64,000 nucleotides of DNA from Actinopolyspora halophila DSM 43834 (GTDB taxonomy: Bacteria > Actinomycetota > Actinomycetes > Mycobacteriales > Pseudonocardiaceae), in assembly GCF_000371785.1 (NCBI RefSeq), contig NZ_AQUI01000002.1:5009352-5073351 (forward strand), read 5' to 3'. The translations under genes were made by a program, and so were the position numbers. A model generated the notes under the pieces. The model saw only the letters and a list, made by a program, of their open reading frames with translations. It was not told the origin of the DNA and searched no databases. Shown here in pieces: positions 43,202 to 52,400 of the stretch (position 1 is its first letter; every line of letters begins with the position of its first letter).

Positions 43202-44113
43202 GTGAACAGGAGTCCGACCGTCCATCGCCGACGCCTCGGTGGTGAGCTCCGCAGGCTGCGTGAGGCGGCCCAGCGGACGCACCGCGAGGTCGCTGCCCAC
43301 CTGGATTGTTCACAGGGCAAGATAAGCCAGATCGAGCTCGGACGAGTACCGGTGCGTACTGCCGACGTCCGCCTGATGGCCGAGTTCTACGGATCGAGCG
43401 CCGAACAGGTCTCGGAACTGCTCGAACTGGCCGAGGGGTCCAAGCAGCGCGGGTGGTGGCAGGAGTATCCGAGCACGGCTCGCCGCAACGGGTTCGACAC
43501 CTACCTCGGCCTGGAGACCGCGGCGACGGCACTGAGCGTCTTCGAACCGGACCCACTTCCCGAACTGCTCCAAACCGCCGAGTACAGCGCCACGCTGCTG
43601 GGCTCGAGCAGGGAGGAGTACACCGCCCCCGAGATATCGGAACGACTGGCCGTGACCTCGGAGCGCCAGCAACGGCTGCTCGGCACGGCTCCGCTGGAGC
43701 TGTGGGCGGTACTGGACGAGGCCGCGCTGCGCCGACTCGTGGGCGGCAGCCGACTCATGCGCGGGCAGCTGGAGCATCTCGTGCTGATGAGCTACCGGCG
43801 CAATGTCACCGTCCAGGTGCTGCCGTTCGACGTCGGGGCGCATCCGCTCCTGGGCGAGCGTGTCACGGTGTTCTCGTTCCGGAACAGCACCGATCAGCAG
43901 GTGGTGCACGCGGGGGATCCGACGAATTCGCGTTTCCTGGACAAGGGCGGTGAGACCGAGCCGTATCTGACCGCCTTCGAGCAGGTGTGCTCCATGGCGC
44001 TGCCGCCCAAGGAGTCGACGATGCTGATCTCGAGGATCGCCGATGAGCAGCCGTGCCGCCCGTCTCGTCGTCCGGCGCGGACGGAACAGCGGGGCTCCCG
44101 GTCACGTCGGTGA
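43202..44113 (+). CDS. XRE regulator with DUF5753 domain
   Basis: 303 residues. Helix-turn-helix (about 8-66, with THREVAAHLDCSQGKISQIE) then DUF5753 (about 95-280), including PELLQTAEYSATLL and RRNVTVQVLPFDVGAHP. This type usually precedes a small DUF397 gene in developmental gene pairs, but none follows here. The GTG start has only weak Shine-Dalgarno-like sequence. The Arg-rich last 20 residues may be read-through into the region before repeat copy A2. Confidence 0.85.
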   Translation: MNRSPTVHRRRLGGELRRLREAAQRTHREVAAHLDCSQGKISQIELGRVPVRTADVRLMAEFYGSSAEQVSELLELAEGSKQRGWWQEYPSTARRNGFDTYLGLETAATALSVFEPDPLPELLQTAEYSATLLGSSREEYTAPEISERLAVTSERQQRLLGTAPLELWAVLDEAALRRLVGGSRLMRGQLEHLVLMSYRRNVTVQVLPFDVGAHPLLGERVTVFSFRNSTDQQVVHAGDPTNSRFLDKGGETEPYLTAFEQVCSMALPPKESTMLISRIADEQPCRPSRRPARTEQRGSRSRR

Positions 44114-44306
44114 GCGTGTCCGGAGCTGAAGGTGCGGCTCCTCCACCGGAGCGCGTCACGCGCAACGTCCGAGAGTCCCGGGCCCCCAGTCGAGCAACCG
44201 GCACTGGCGGCAAGGTTCCACTCCAACGCAGGCGCTTGCGAGCCTGGGCAATCGGCACCGCCGAAGGATCCGTGCTTCAGCCTGAGCAGAACGAGAACAT
44301 CCGGTG

Positions 44307-44394
44307 CGTGAGTCGGATGCGTTGCAAGGCCGGGCCGCTCGCCGCGTAGGTCGCTACTCAAGAGCGGCCCAACGTCGCAAGGCGCCGACTCACG
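44307..44394. repeat. Dispersed structured repeat, family A, copy A2
   Basis: 88 bp, inverted relative to A1. Terminal repeats CGTGAGTCGG (44307-44316) and CCGACTCACG (44385-44394); inner stem GGGCCGCTC (44332-44340) / GAGCGGCCC (44362-44370). Loop contains GTAG-GTCG-CTAC. It sits between the convergent XRE gene and pstB. Confidence 0.92.
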
Positions 44395-44436
44395 TGCCGG
44401 CTACCCGACCACGCACACCACGCACTTCGCAGGAGG

Positions 44437-45213
44437 TCAGCCGAAGCGGCCGGAAATGTAGTCCTCGGTAGCCTTCTGACTGGGATTGGAGAAGATCTTT
44501 CCCGTCTCGCCGATCTCGACCAGCTGGCCGGGCTCGCCGACGGCGGGCAGGTTGAAGAACGCCGTCTGGTCGCTGACGCGTGCTGCCTGCTGCATGTTGT
44601 GCGTCACGATCACGATCGTGTAGTCCTTCTTCAGCTCGGCGATGAGGTCCTCGATCGCCAGCGTCGAGATCGGGTCGAGCGCGGAGCAGGGTTCGTCCAT
44701 CAGCAGGACGTCGGGCTGCACGGCCGTGGCGCGTGCGATGCACAGCCGTTGCTGCTGCCCTCCGGAGAGGCCTCCGCCCGGCTTGTTGAGCCGGTCCTTG
44801 ACCTCCTCCCAGAGGTTGGCCCCGCGCAGCGAACGCTCGGTGATCTCGTCCAGCTTCTTCTTGTCCTTCTCCCCGGCCAGTTTCAGCCCGGCGACGACGT
44901 TGTCCTTGATCGACATGGTGGGGAAGGGGTTGGCCTTCTGGAACACCATTCCGATGGTGCGCCGCACCTGCACCGGGTCGACCCCGGGCGCGTAGACGTT
45001 CTCGCCGTCGAGCAGTACCTTGCCCTCGACCCGGGACCCCGGCACAACCTCGTGCATGCGGTTCAGCGAGCGCAGCACTGTCGATTTTCCGCAACCGGAG
45101 GGCCCGATGAAGGCGGTCACACTGCGCGCGTGCACCTGCAGCGTGACGTCCTGAACTGCGTGGAACTTGTTGTAGTACAGGTTGAGGTTCTCGATGTCGA
45201 GCCGCTTTGCCAT
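44437..45213 (-). CDS. pstB: Phosphate ABC transporter ATP-binding protein PstB
   Basis: 258 residues. Walker [10 protein letters not shown] (near residue 33-41), signature [14 protein letters not shown], Walker [13 protein letters not shown], His switch in [10 protein letters not shown]. It energises phosphate import through PstCA. Last gene of pstS-pstC-pstA-pstB; 15 bp separate it from pstA. Repeat copy A2 lies 42 bp beyond its stop. The Rv0820 (phoT) equivalent. Confidence 0.96.
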   Translation of the reverse strand: MAKRLDIENLNLYYNKFHAVQDVTLQVHARSVTAFIGPSGCGKSTVLRSLNRMHEVVPGSRVEGKVLLDGENVYAPGVDPVQVRRTIGMVFQKANPFPTMSIKDNVVAGLKLAGEKDKKKLDEITERSLRGANLWEEVKDRLNKPGGGLSGGQQQRLCIARATAVQPDVLLMDEPCSALDPISTLAIEDLIAELKKDYTIVIVTHNMQQAARVSDQTAFFNLPAVGEPGQLVEIGETGKIFSNPSQKATEDYISGRFG

Positions 45214-45228
45214 GATTCGGCTACCGCC

Positions 45229-46143
45229 CTACTTGGTCTTTACAGCGAAGAGCTTGGACAACAGCGTCGCGATCAGGTTGATGAGCATGATCAGCAGTAC
45301 GAGGGTGAGCGCTGCCCCCCACATCCGGTACTCGCCCGCCTCGGTCGAGGTCTTGCGCGCCGTGTAGACCGTCAACGGCAACGAGGCCATGGGACCGTCG
45401 AACAGGTTGAAGTTGATCGCCCGGGAGTACCCGACGAGGATCAGCAACGGAGCTGTTTCACCCATCACCCTGGCCAGTCCGAGAATGATCCCGGTCAGGA
45501 TCCCGGACAGCGAGGTCGGCAACACGACTTTCACGATCGTTTTCCACTTGGGGACGCCGAGCGCGTACGACGCCTCCCGCAGCTCGTCGGGCACGATCAT
45601 CAGCATCGTCTCGGTCACCCGGACCACCACCGGCAACATCAGCAGCACCAGCGACAGCGAGACGGCGAAACCGCTGCGGTCGAATCCGAAGGTGGTGATC
45701 CAGAGCGCGTAGATGAACAGCCCGGCGACGATCGAGGGGAGTCCGCTGAGGATGTCCACCATGAAAGTGGTGGTCCTGGCCAGCTTGGAGTTCCTCCCGT
45801 ACTCGATGAGGAAGATTCCGACGCTCACACCGAGCGGAACCGCGATCAGCGCGCAGACCAGTGTCTGTTCCAGCGTCCCGACCAGGGCGTGGTAGATACC
45901 GCCACCGAAGTCGTTCGGCAGCAGGCCGTAGAACGAGTGCGTCCACCAGTCCGCGCTCAGCATGGGGAACAACCCACGCCGGAAGAGGGTGAACAGCACC
46001 CACAGCAGGGGGATGACGGCCACCACGAAGGAAAGGGCGAACAGCGTGGTGGCGATGTGGTTCTTGGCTTTGCGTCCCGGGCTCAGCTGCTGGAAGGCCG
46101 GGGTTTTCGCGGGCCGCTCGATATCGGCGGTGTCCGTTCTCAT
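45229..46143 (-). CDS. pstA: Phosphate ABC transporter permease PstA
   Basis: 304 residues, six membrane helices. It has the EAA-type loop ASYALGVPKWKTIVKVVLPTS for contact with PstB and LGLARVMGETAPLLILVG in the translocation path. The ATG overlaps the pstC stop by four bases. Confidence 0.95.
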   Translation of the reverse strand: MRTDTADIERPAKTPAFQQLSPGRKAKNHIATTLFALSFVVAVIPLLWVLFTLFRRGLFPMLSADWWTHSFYGLLPNDFGGGIYHALVGTLEQTLVCALIAVPLGVSVGIFLIEYGRNSKLARTTTFMVDILSGLPSIVAGLFIYALWITTFGFDRSGFAVSLSLVLLMLPVVVRVTETMLMIVPDELREASYALGVPKWKTIVKVVLPTSLSGILTGIILGLARVMGETAPLLILVGYSRAINFNLFDGPMASLPLTVYTARKTSTEAGEYRMWGAALTLVLLIMLINLIATLLSKLFAVKTK

Positions 46144-47198
46144 TCCTTCCCCCTACCGCTGCTGCTCTCGATCCAGCGGGCCAGCGCGTTGACGGCGAAA
46201 GTGCTGATGAACAGCACCAGCCCTGCCGCGATGTAGGCACCGACGGTCAGGTTGTTGTTGAACTCCGCCGAGCCGAGGGCGATGCGCGACGCGAAGGTCG
46301 CCCCGGCGTCGAAGATGCTGTAGTGCGGTCCTTCGTAGGTGTAGCTGAGGATGACCGTCAGGGCCACCGTCTCACCGAGGGCGCGTCCCAGTCCGAGCAT
46401 CGACCCGCCGACGAACCCGCTGCGGCCGAACGGCCACACGGTGGTGCGCACGACTTCCCACTTGGTCGCGCCGAGCGCCAGGGCGCCCTCGATCTGTGCG
46501 TTCGGTGTGCGGGCGAAGACCTCGCGGGCCACCCCGGTGATGATGGGCAGGATCATCACGGCCAGCACGATTCCGGCGGTGAAGACGTTGGAACCACTGT
46601 CGGCGGGCACGTTCCCGTCGCCGAAGATGGGGATCCAGCCGAGGTTGGTGTTCAGCCACACGGCGACGGGCTTGATCACCGGCGCCAGCACCAGGGCTCC
46701 CCACAGCCCGTAGATCACCGAGGGGACCGCGGCGAGCAGGTCCACGATGTAGGCGAACGGCCTGGCCAGCACGCGTGGCGCGTACTGGGTGAGGAACAGG
46801 GCGATCCCTCCCGCGACCGGCATCGCGAGGACGAGCGCGAAGAGCGAGCTCGCCACGGTGATCCAGGCGAGGTCGACTATGCCGAAGGCCAGGTGGTCCG
46901 GGTCGCCGGTCTCCCACTTGCCGGAAAGCAGGAAGTTGGCCTCGTTGGCCTGCAGGGCGGGGATCGCTCGTATGAGCAGGAAAAGTCCGATGGCGGCTAT
47001 GATCGCCACGACGAACACGCCGGATCCGGTCGCGATGCCCCGGAATATTCGGTCCCCGATGCGCACCACCCTGTCGGTGGGTGTCATCGGCGGGGTCACC
47101 GGGGCTTCGAGGACGGGGGCTTCCGTGGTGTGCACGGGATCATCGCCCACCTCGCCCGGTGGGTCCGGCCTCCGCTCGGAGTTCCTCGACTCGCTCAC
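46140..47198 (-). CDS. pstC: Phosphate ABC transporter permease PstC
   Basis: 352 residues. About 50 hydrophilic N-terminal residues precede six membrane helices. The coupling loop is EGALALGATKWEVVRTTVWPF and LGLGRALGETVALTVILSY follows. The GTG start at 47198 gives the longest plausible N-terminus; an internal ATG (MTPTDRVVRIGD) about 40 codons on is an alternative. A 12-bp hairpin lies between pstS and this gene. Confidence 0.93.
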   Translation of the reverse strand: MSESRNSERRPDPPGEVGDDPVHTTEAPVLEAPVTPPMTPTDRVVRIGDRIFRGIATGSGVFVVAIIAAIGLFLLIRAIPALQANEANFLLSGKWETGDPDHLAFGIVDLAWITVASSLFALVLAMPVAGGIALFLTQYAPRVLARPFAYIVDLLAAVPSVIYGLWGALVLAPVIKPVAVWLNTNLGWIPIFGDGNVPADSGSNVFTAGIVLAVMILPIITGVAREVFARTPNAQIEGALALGATKWEVVRTTVWPFGRSGFVGGSMLGLGRALGETVALTVILSYTYEGPHYSIFDAGATFASRIALGSAEFNNNLTVGAYIAAGLVLFISTFAVNALARWIESSSGRGKE

Positions 47199-47240
47199 TG
47201 CCGCTCGCAGCCTCTCAGTCGCTCGGCTCGCTGTCCGTGC

Positions 47241-47268
47241 GGGTGCTTCGCGGGACCGCGAAGCACCC
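47241..47268 (-). terminator. Hairpin between pstS and pstC
   Basis: Perfect 12-bp stem GGGTGCTTCGCG / CGCGAAGCACCC with a 4-base loop GGAC, between the pstS stop (47359) and pstC start (47198). It probably acts as a partial terminator or 3' stabiliser that keeps PstS more abundant than the membrane subunits. Confidence 0.8.
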
Positions 47269-47358
47269 GGCCCGGCCATCCGGTCGGCGTGTCACCGACC
47301 CTCGCGGACCGCCGCACGGGTTCGGACGGGGTGTGCTGTTCGGTCGTGTCGGCACGAT

Positions 47359-48471
47359 TCATTCCTCGATCGCCCGGACGGCACCGAGGACCTTGCTCTT
47401 GAACTTGGGAGGAAGCGGGACGTAGCCCGCCTGTTCCAGGTTCTCCTCGCCCGCGTTGGCCGCGACCTTCAGCGCGGCCTTCACGGACTTGGCGGTCTGC
47501 GGGTCGTACCCACCGGAGCACACGACCTCGTAGGTCGCGAGCACGATCGGGTAGACGCCGGGAGCGTCGTTGCCGTAGATGGATTCGAGATCCAGCTTGA
47601 GATCGTTGTCCTCGCCCGCGATCTCGGCCGATTCGATCGCCCTGCCCGCGGACTCGCTGTTCAGCTCGACCGGCCCGTTTCCACTGTCGATCGAGGCGAT
47701 TCCCAGCCCCGCGTTCTTGGGGAACGCCCATGCCGCGTAGGTGATTCCACCTTCGGTCTGCTCGACCGAGGACGTCACACCGTCGGTGCCGGAGCGGCCC
47801 TGGCCGACGCCGTTCTTCGGGCGGAAGGTCTTGCCCTCGCCCGTCCAGAGCCCTTCGGTGGCTGTGGACAGGTACTCCTGGAAGTTGGCCGAGGTTCCGG
47901 ACTCGTCCGAACGGTAGAAGGGGACGACGGGGATGTCCGGGAGATCGGTTCCGCTGTTCAACCGCTGGATCTCCGGGGCGTTCCACCGCTTGATCTCGCC
48001 CTGGTAGATCTTGCTGATCACCTCGGGGCTGAGCGCGAGGTCGCTGACTCCGGGGATGTTGTAGGTGATGGCCAGCGGGCCGAAGACCATGGGGATGTTC
48101 CAGGCCGGGTTGCCCGAGCAGCGCTCCCGGGCCGTCGCGGCCTCCTCGGCGGTGAGCGCCTCGTCGGACCCGGCGAAGTCGACCTGACCGGCGGTGAAGG
48201 CCGAGATGCCCTTTCCGGACCCGGAAGCGGTGTAGTTGAGCTTCCTTCCGGGGCACTTGACTCCGAAGTCCCTGGCGAAGACGTCCATCGCGTTCTTCTG
48301 CGCCGACGACCCCTCGGCCACTACGGAAGTGTCTCCGCAGGCGACCTCCAGCTGCCGCAACTCGGGATTGAGCTCGGCGTTGGTCACGTTCTGATCGGTT
48401 CCGCATGCGGAAAGTGCCAGCACCCCCACGACAAGGGAGGCCAGCACGGCCTTGTGCCGCCCGATGTGCAC
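47359..48471 (-). CDS. pstS: Phosphate-binding lipoprotein PstS
   Basis: 370 residues. Lipoprotein signal with lipobox LSAC at about residue 21-24. Phosphate-binding loops include AEGSSAQKNAMD, YTASGSGKGISAF, GSDEALT and RSDESGTSANFQ. It captures phosphate outside the membrane for PstCAB. The GTG start is set by GGAGGAA upstream; a longer frame to 48516 would misplace the signal. A PHO box lies 85 bp upstream. Confidence 0.96.
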   Translation of the reverse strand: MHIGRHKAVLASLVVGVLALSACGTDQNVTNAELNPELRQLEVACGDTSVVAEGSSAQKNAMDVFARDFGVKCPGRKLNYTASGSGKGISAFTAGQVDFAGSDEALTAEEAATARERCSGNPAWNIPMVFGPLAITYNIPGVSDLALSPEVISKIYQGEIKRWNAPEIQRLNSGTDLPDIPVVPFYRSDESGTSANFQEYLSTATEGLWTGEGKTFRPKNGVGQGRSGTDGVTSSVEQTEGGITYAAWAFPKNAGLGIASIDSGNGPVELNSESAGRAIESAEIAGEDNDLKLDLESIYGNDAPGVYPIVLATYEVVCSGGYDPQTAKSVKAALKVAANAGEENLEQAGYVPLPPKFKSKVLGAVRAIEE

Positions 48472-48555
48472 GTCGTTCCTCCAAGACCGGAAGTCAACGG
48501 CGTGTGCCGTCCACACCCGGCAACCTTAGGTCCATTTGGTAGACATCTACCGCCA

Positions 48556-48577
48556 TTCAGGTGAACAAAAAGTGAAC
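48556..48577 (-). promoter_or_regulatory. PHO box of the pst operon
   Basis: On the minus strand, GTTCACTTTTT followed directly by GTTCACCTGAA: two perfect GTTCAC half-sites with an 11-bp period, the textbook actinomycete PhoP site. Phosphate starvation should activate pstSCAB from here. Confidence 0.9.
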
Positions 48578-48609
48578 TCGGTACTCTAAGTAAGCAATCC
48601 CACATCTTT

Positions 48610-48641
48610 CCGGGTGAGCGGGAGCGAATCCGCTCACCCGG
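48610..48641 (-). terminator. mshD terminator
   Basis: Perfect 12-bp stem CCGGGTGAGCGG / CCGCTCACCCGG with an 8-base loop, 36 bp beyond the mshD stop, followed on the minus strand by AAAGATG. It insulates the pst promoter. Confidence 0.88.
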
Positions 48642-48677
48642 ACGCCGCTACTGGGCACACTCCGTGAACCGAACGAG

Positions 48678-49646
48678 TCACCGGCCGAACTGAGCGTCGA
48701 CGTCCCAGCGCTCGAAACCGAGACGCCGGTAAACCGCGACGGCCGGTCCGTTGTCCCCCTCCACGTACAGCATCACCCGCGAGCATCCGACATCCCGCAG
48801 ATAACGCAACCCGGCCAGCGTCAGAGCACGCCCGAGTCCGCTACCCTGCGTGTCCGGGTCCACGCCGACCACGTAGACCTCGCCGGTGCCGTCCGGGTGA
48901 ATCTTGGTCCAGTGGAAGCCGAGCAGGGTCCCCGAGTCGTCGACCGCCAGCAGGAAACCGGCCGGATCGAACCAGTCGAGCTCCTCCTTCTCGCGCAGTT
49001 CCCGCTCGGTCATACCGCCCTGCTCCGGATGCCAGGAGAAGGCGCGCTGATTCACCCTGACGACTTCCCGCTCGTCCTCGTCCTCCCGGAAGCCGCGTAT
49101 CGCCACTCCTTCCGGCAGCGCCGGCTCCGCGAGCTCGGCCCCGTCGAGTTCGCGTCCCATCCGCCACAGCTCGCGAACCCGACCCGCGCCGAACCGGTCG
49201 GCGAGCGCGACTGCTCCGGGCAACAGCCCGTGCGACCACACCCGCAACCGCCCGGCGTCCTCCGGCGGTTCCTCCGCCTCCACGGGGACCTCCGCGCGCT
49301 GGGCGAGCGCGCGGACGAGCTCGCCGCCCACTCCCCTGCCGCGAAAGCTCGGGTGAACGGCCAGTTCCGCCACGAGGGGCTCTCCCGAAGCCGACCCCTC
49401 CGTGTCCAGATGGGCGTACCCGGCCAACTCCCCCTGTTCGGCCCGGACCACGAAGTGCTCCGAACCACCGGTATCGGCCCGCACCGGTTCGATCTGCTCG
49501 GTCACGCCCCGGCGCGCACGCAACCGCAGAAGCACGTGCTCACCGGCGGGGGCCACCCCGTCGACTCGTTCGGTCTCCGCCAGCAGGCTCTCCACCTCGG
49601 CGGTCTCGGCGTCGTCCAGTCCGTTTCGCCACGTCAGCTGCACCAC
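48678..49646 (-). CDS. mshD: Mycothiol synthase MshD
   Basis: 322 residues, two GNAT acetyltransferase domains. N-terminal domain has VHPSFRGRGVGGELVRAL; C-terminal domain has VVGVDPDTQGSGLGRALTLAGL and YVEGDNGPAVAVYRRLGF. It acetylates Cys-GlcN-Ins with acetyl-CoA in the last step of mycothiol synthesis, the actinobacterial thiol buffer. GTG start. It corresponds to Rv0819 and lies next to glnR as in mycobacteria. Confidence 0.94.
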   Translation of the reverse strand: MVQLTWRNGLDDAETAEVESLLAETERVDGVAPAGEHVLLRLRARRGVTEQIEPVRADTGGSEHFVVRAEQGELAGYAHLDTEGSASGEPLVAELAVHPSFRGRGVGGELVRALAQRAEVPVEAEEPPEDAGRLRVWSHGLLPGAVALADRFGAGRVRELWRMGRELDGAELAEPALPEGVAIRGFREDEDEREVVRVNQRAFSWHPEQGGMTERELREKEELDWFDPAGFLLAVDDSGTLLGFHWTKIHPDGTGEVYVVGVDPDTQGSGLGRALTLAGLRYLRDVGCSRVMLYVEGDNGPAVAVYRRLGFERWDVDAQFGR

Positions 49647-49699
49647 ACCGACCGAGATTACCCATACTCGACCGCTGACGGGTGCTCACAACGCTCCGA

Positions 49700-49716
49700 G
49701 TGGCGAGTCTCGCCAC
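49700..49716 (-). terminator. glnR terminator
   Basis: GTGGCG-AGTCT-CGCCAC, extended by further pairing toward the loop, 70 bp beyond the glnR stop. Confidence 0.55.
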
Positions 49717-49785
49717 CGGCGGCGAGGGGCCACCCGCGTGAACTTCCTCGCACGTTCTCGAACGCCGACTTCCCGGAAGCGTCAA

Positions 49786-50619
49786 TCACTCGGCCGGGTC
49801 GTACTCGAACTCGGCCCGCCACGACGGGTTTCGCTCGGCGGGGTCCGGCTCCTCCGCGTCCTCCTCGTTCATCCGGGAGGCGATCTCGGCCTGCTCAGCG
49901 TCGTGCGCGGCCGAGTCGGCTCGGCGTGACCCACCGGTGTCCCTGCTCGTGCGGGACGGGCGCACGAACTTGTACCCGACGCTGCGAACGGTGCCGATCA
50001 TGGCCTCGTGCTCGGGGCCCAGCTTGGACCGCAGCCTACGGATGTGCACGTCGACCGTGCGCGTCCCGCCGAAGAAGTCGTACCCCCAGACCTCCTGGAG
50101 CAACTGCACCCTGGTGAACACCCTGCCCACGTGGGTGGCCAGGTGCTTGAGCAGCTCGAACTCCTTGTAGGTGAGCTCGAGGGCACGCCCCTTCAACCTG
50201 GCGGTGTAGGTCTCCTCCTCGATGACGAGGTCCCCCACGGTGACCGGTCCGCCCGCCGTCGAGCTGCCGCCGCGCTGAGCGGTACGCAGCCTGATCCGCG
50301 CGTCCACCTCCGCGGGGCCGGTAGTGGGCAGCAGCACGTCGTCCACGCCCCACTCGGCGTTGACCACGACGAGGCCGCCCTCGTTGACCACGGCGAGCAC
50401 GGGAACGCCCTCCCCTCCGGAGGACAGCATCCGACACAGATTGCGCGCCCCGGCCAGATCGTCCCGCGCGTCGACCAACACCAGCTCGTAACCGGTCGTG
50501 GTCACCACGGCCGAGGAGTTCGGCGGAACGACCCGAACCCGGTGCGGCAACAACGACAGCGCGGGCAGCACGGACTCGCAGTCGGACTCGTTGGTCAGCA
50601 GCAGCAGCTCGGAGCTCAT
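49786..50619 (-). CDS. glnR: Nitrogen regulator GlnR (OmpR-type)
   Basis: 277 residues. Atypical receiver domain (1-115) with the conserved Asp50 in [10 protein letters not shown] and the GlnR-like stretch [28 protein letters not shown]. Winged-helix DNA-binding domain at about 130-230 ([15 protein letters not shown] to [13 protein letters not shown]). GlnR controls nitrogen assimilation and works without a partner kinase, and none is nearby. The acidic C-terminal tail of about 45 residues is unremarkable. Rv0818 equivalent. Confidence 0.93.
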   Translation of the reverse strand: MSSELLLLTNESDCESVLPALSLLPHRVRVVPPNSSAVVTTTGYELVLVDARDDLAGARNLCRMLSSGGEGVPVLAVVNEGGLVVVNAEWGVDDVLLPTTGPAEVDARIRLRTAQRGGSSTAGGPVTVGDLVIEEETYTARLKGRALELTYKEFELLKHLATHVGRVFTRVQLLQEVWGYDFFGGTRTVDVHIRRLRSKLGPEHEAMIGTVRSVGYKFVRPSRTSRDTGGSRRADSAAHDAEQAEIASRMNEEDAEEPDPAERNPSWRAEFEYDPAE

Positions 50620-51069
50620 TCATGCCTCCGTAAGCCGGCTCTCACCGGCGTGGACGGTGCGGCTGGGAAAGCCGCGGGCGACGGCGAGGCTCCGTTGCCT
50701 CCGATGACGGGAAGAATACACACAACACCGCTGACAAGCACTGGTAGCGCAGCGCACATCACACGAACGCGAGAACGATGACGTCGAATCTTTCGACAAC
50801 GAACTCATGAACGGAATTTTTCCGCCCTCGAAGTTTTTCCTCCAGAATCCTCCCGCCGCGTTTCCCGGCCTCCTCGTGAACGCGCTCCACTCGCGCCCCC
50901 GGAACGGGGTGCCACGTGTGCGATCCTGGCCGACGGAAGCGGTCCCTCGAGCACGGCTCGACCGGGCGTGCCGTTCCCCCGTCCGCGAACAAGTCCGGCC
51001 CACCGACTCCGCGTTCCGCTCCGGACACGGGGCCCGGCCGGTAGGTCCCCACAGACAAGGAAGGTCGCG
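50620..51069. other. Intergenic region between glnR and the DUF2993 gene
   Basis: No gene recognised in 450 bp between divergent genes. It should hold both promoters. The stretch 50705-50830 is less GC-rich, with no clear conserved boxes seen. Confidence 0.5.
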
Positions 51070-51864
51070 TTGAAACGTGCCTTACCCGGAAAAAAGCTGG
51101 TCATAACACTGCTCGTGCTCATCGGTCTGCTGGTTGCCGCCGACTTCGGTGCGGCGGCCGTGGCCGAGAACCAGGTTTCGAGGAAGATGGGCGCCAAGCT
51201 CGGCCTCGCCGGTGATCCGGAAGTACGGATCAACGGCTTTCCGTTCCTGACCCAGGCGGTCCGCGGTGATTTCAGGGACGTGCGGCTGCGCGCCCCCGGA
51301 GTGGACATGGGCCCGGTAGAGGACGTGGACCTACAGGCCGACCTGCACCACGCGCGGGTCTCCACCTTCGCGATGCTGAGCGGCAACTCGAGCAGAATCG
51401 ACGTCGACGAGGTGGTCGGCCGTGTCCGGCTCGACGACGCCTCGCTCGGAAGGGTTCTCCCCGTGAACGACCTCCACATCTCTCCCGCCGGTGACTCCGC
51501 GGGGGAAACGGCCGACTCATCCGACTCCCCCGGCCGCGCCTCCGCGGGGGTCCGGTTGGAGGGCACGGTGGACATCGCGGGAAGCACCAACGAGGTCGCC
51601 GTGACCGGTCGACTCGTGCTGAACGACGAAGGCGGCATCCGAATCGAGCCACGTGAACTCGACCTGGACAACAGCCGGGTCGGCTCCGTGGACCTGGCGA
51701 GCCGTTTCGAACAGGCGATACTGCGCCGGTTCACGACTACACTCGATCCGGGAATGCTGCCCTTCACCGTGCGTCCGACGGCGCTCCACGTCGAGCGGGG
51801 AGCGCTCGTGGTCGAGGGAACGGCCCGGAACGTGACCGTCAACGGCGACGGAACCGTGAACTGA
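51070..51864 (+). CDS. DUF2993 (LmeA-like) lipid-associated protein
   Basis: 264 residues. One N-terminal membrane helix or signal (LVITLLVLIGLLVAADFGAAA) is followed by the DUF2993 fold: VSRKMGAKLG, then VRINGFPFLTQAVRGDFRDV. The mycobacterial homologue next to thioredoxin (Rv0817c, LmeA) is a lipid-binding protein needed for lipomannan elongation. A TTG start is chosen because AAGGAAGG lies five bases before it. Coupled to the next gene (TGATG). Confidence 0.87.
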   Translation: MKRALPGKKLVITLLVLIGLLVAADFGAAAVAENQVSRKMGAKLGLAGDPEVRINGFPFLTQAVRGDFRDVRLRAPGVDMGPVEDVDLQADLHHARVSTFAMLSGNSSRIDVDEVVGRVRLDDASLGRVLPVNDLHISPAGDSAGETADSSDSPGRASAGVRLEGTVDIAGSTNEVAVTGRLVLNDEGGIRIEPRELDLDNSRVGSVDLASRFEQAILRRFTTTLDPGMLPFTVRPTALHVERGALVVEGTARNVTVNGDGTVN

Positions 51865-52400
51865 TGTCGCCGGGCTGGTGGGCGCTGGCCGTCGCGGTGG
51901 CTGCGGGGCTCGCGCTCGGCGCGCTGCTTCGAACGCGGGAGGGCAGGGTCACCCAGGGCAGGGTCACCCAGGGCAGGGTCCCCACGAACGGTACCGATCG
52001 CGGAGACGAGATTGGACGGGAGCGAACAGTGTTCGACCAGCTTCCCCCCGAGATAGCCGATGCGTTGCACGGCGCTCTTCGTGGTTCCGGGAAGGACGGG
52101 AACGCCGCGGCAGGAGAGCCCCCCGAAGGGGATGTGACCCTGCTGCAACTGTCCACCGCGTTCTGCGCCCCCTGCAGGCACACTCGCATCCTGCTCTCCA
52201 CGCTGGCCGAGCGGACGACGGGGCTGCGGCACGTCGAGTTCGACCTCACCCACCGCCCGGAGTGGTCGAAACCGTTGCGGGTGCACACCACACCGACCAC
52301 GCTCGCGCTCGACCCGGCGGGACGTGAGCTCTTCCGGCTGTCCGGGGTTCCGCGGCGGGACGGACTGGACACCGCGCTGCGCCCACACCTCGCCCACTGA
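51864..52400 (+). CDS. Membrane-anchored thioredoxin-like protein
   Basis: 178 residues. An N-terminal helix (WALAVAVAAGLALGALL) anchors a thioredoxin fold with CAPC active site (Cys101 and Cys104) and the cis-Pro in VHTTPTTLAL. Residues 27-39 carry a small GRVTQ repeat from a 15-bp DNA repeat. A thiol-disulfide oxidoreductase, the Rv0816c (thiX) equivalent. The ATG shares one base with the DUF2993 stop. Confidence 0.88.
   Translation: MSPGWWALAVAVAAGLALGALLRTREGRVTQGRVTQGRVPTNGTDRGDEIGRERTVFDQLPPEIADALHGALRGSGKDGNAAAGEPPEGDVTLLQLSTAFCAPCRHTRILLSTLAERTTGLRHVEFDLTHRPEWSKPLRVHTTPTTLALDPAGRELFRLSGVPRRDGLDTALRPHLAH

Noticed and set aside
51947-51985. GRVTQ repeat in the thioredoxin-like gene as a functional motif
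   Set aside because: A small 15-bp tandem slip in a linker between the membrane helix and the thioredoxin fold; likely neutral.
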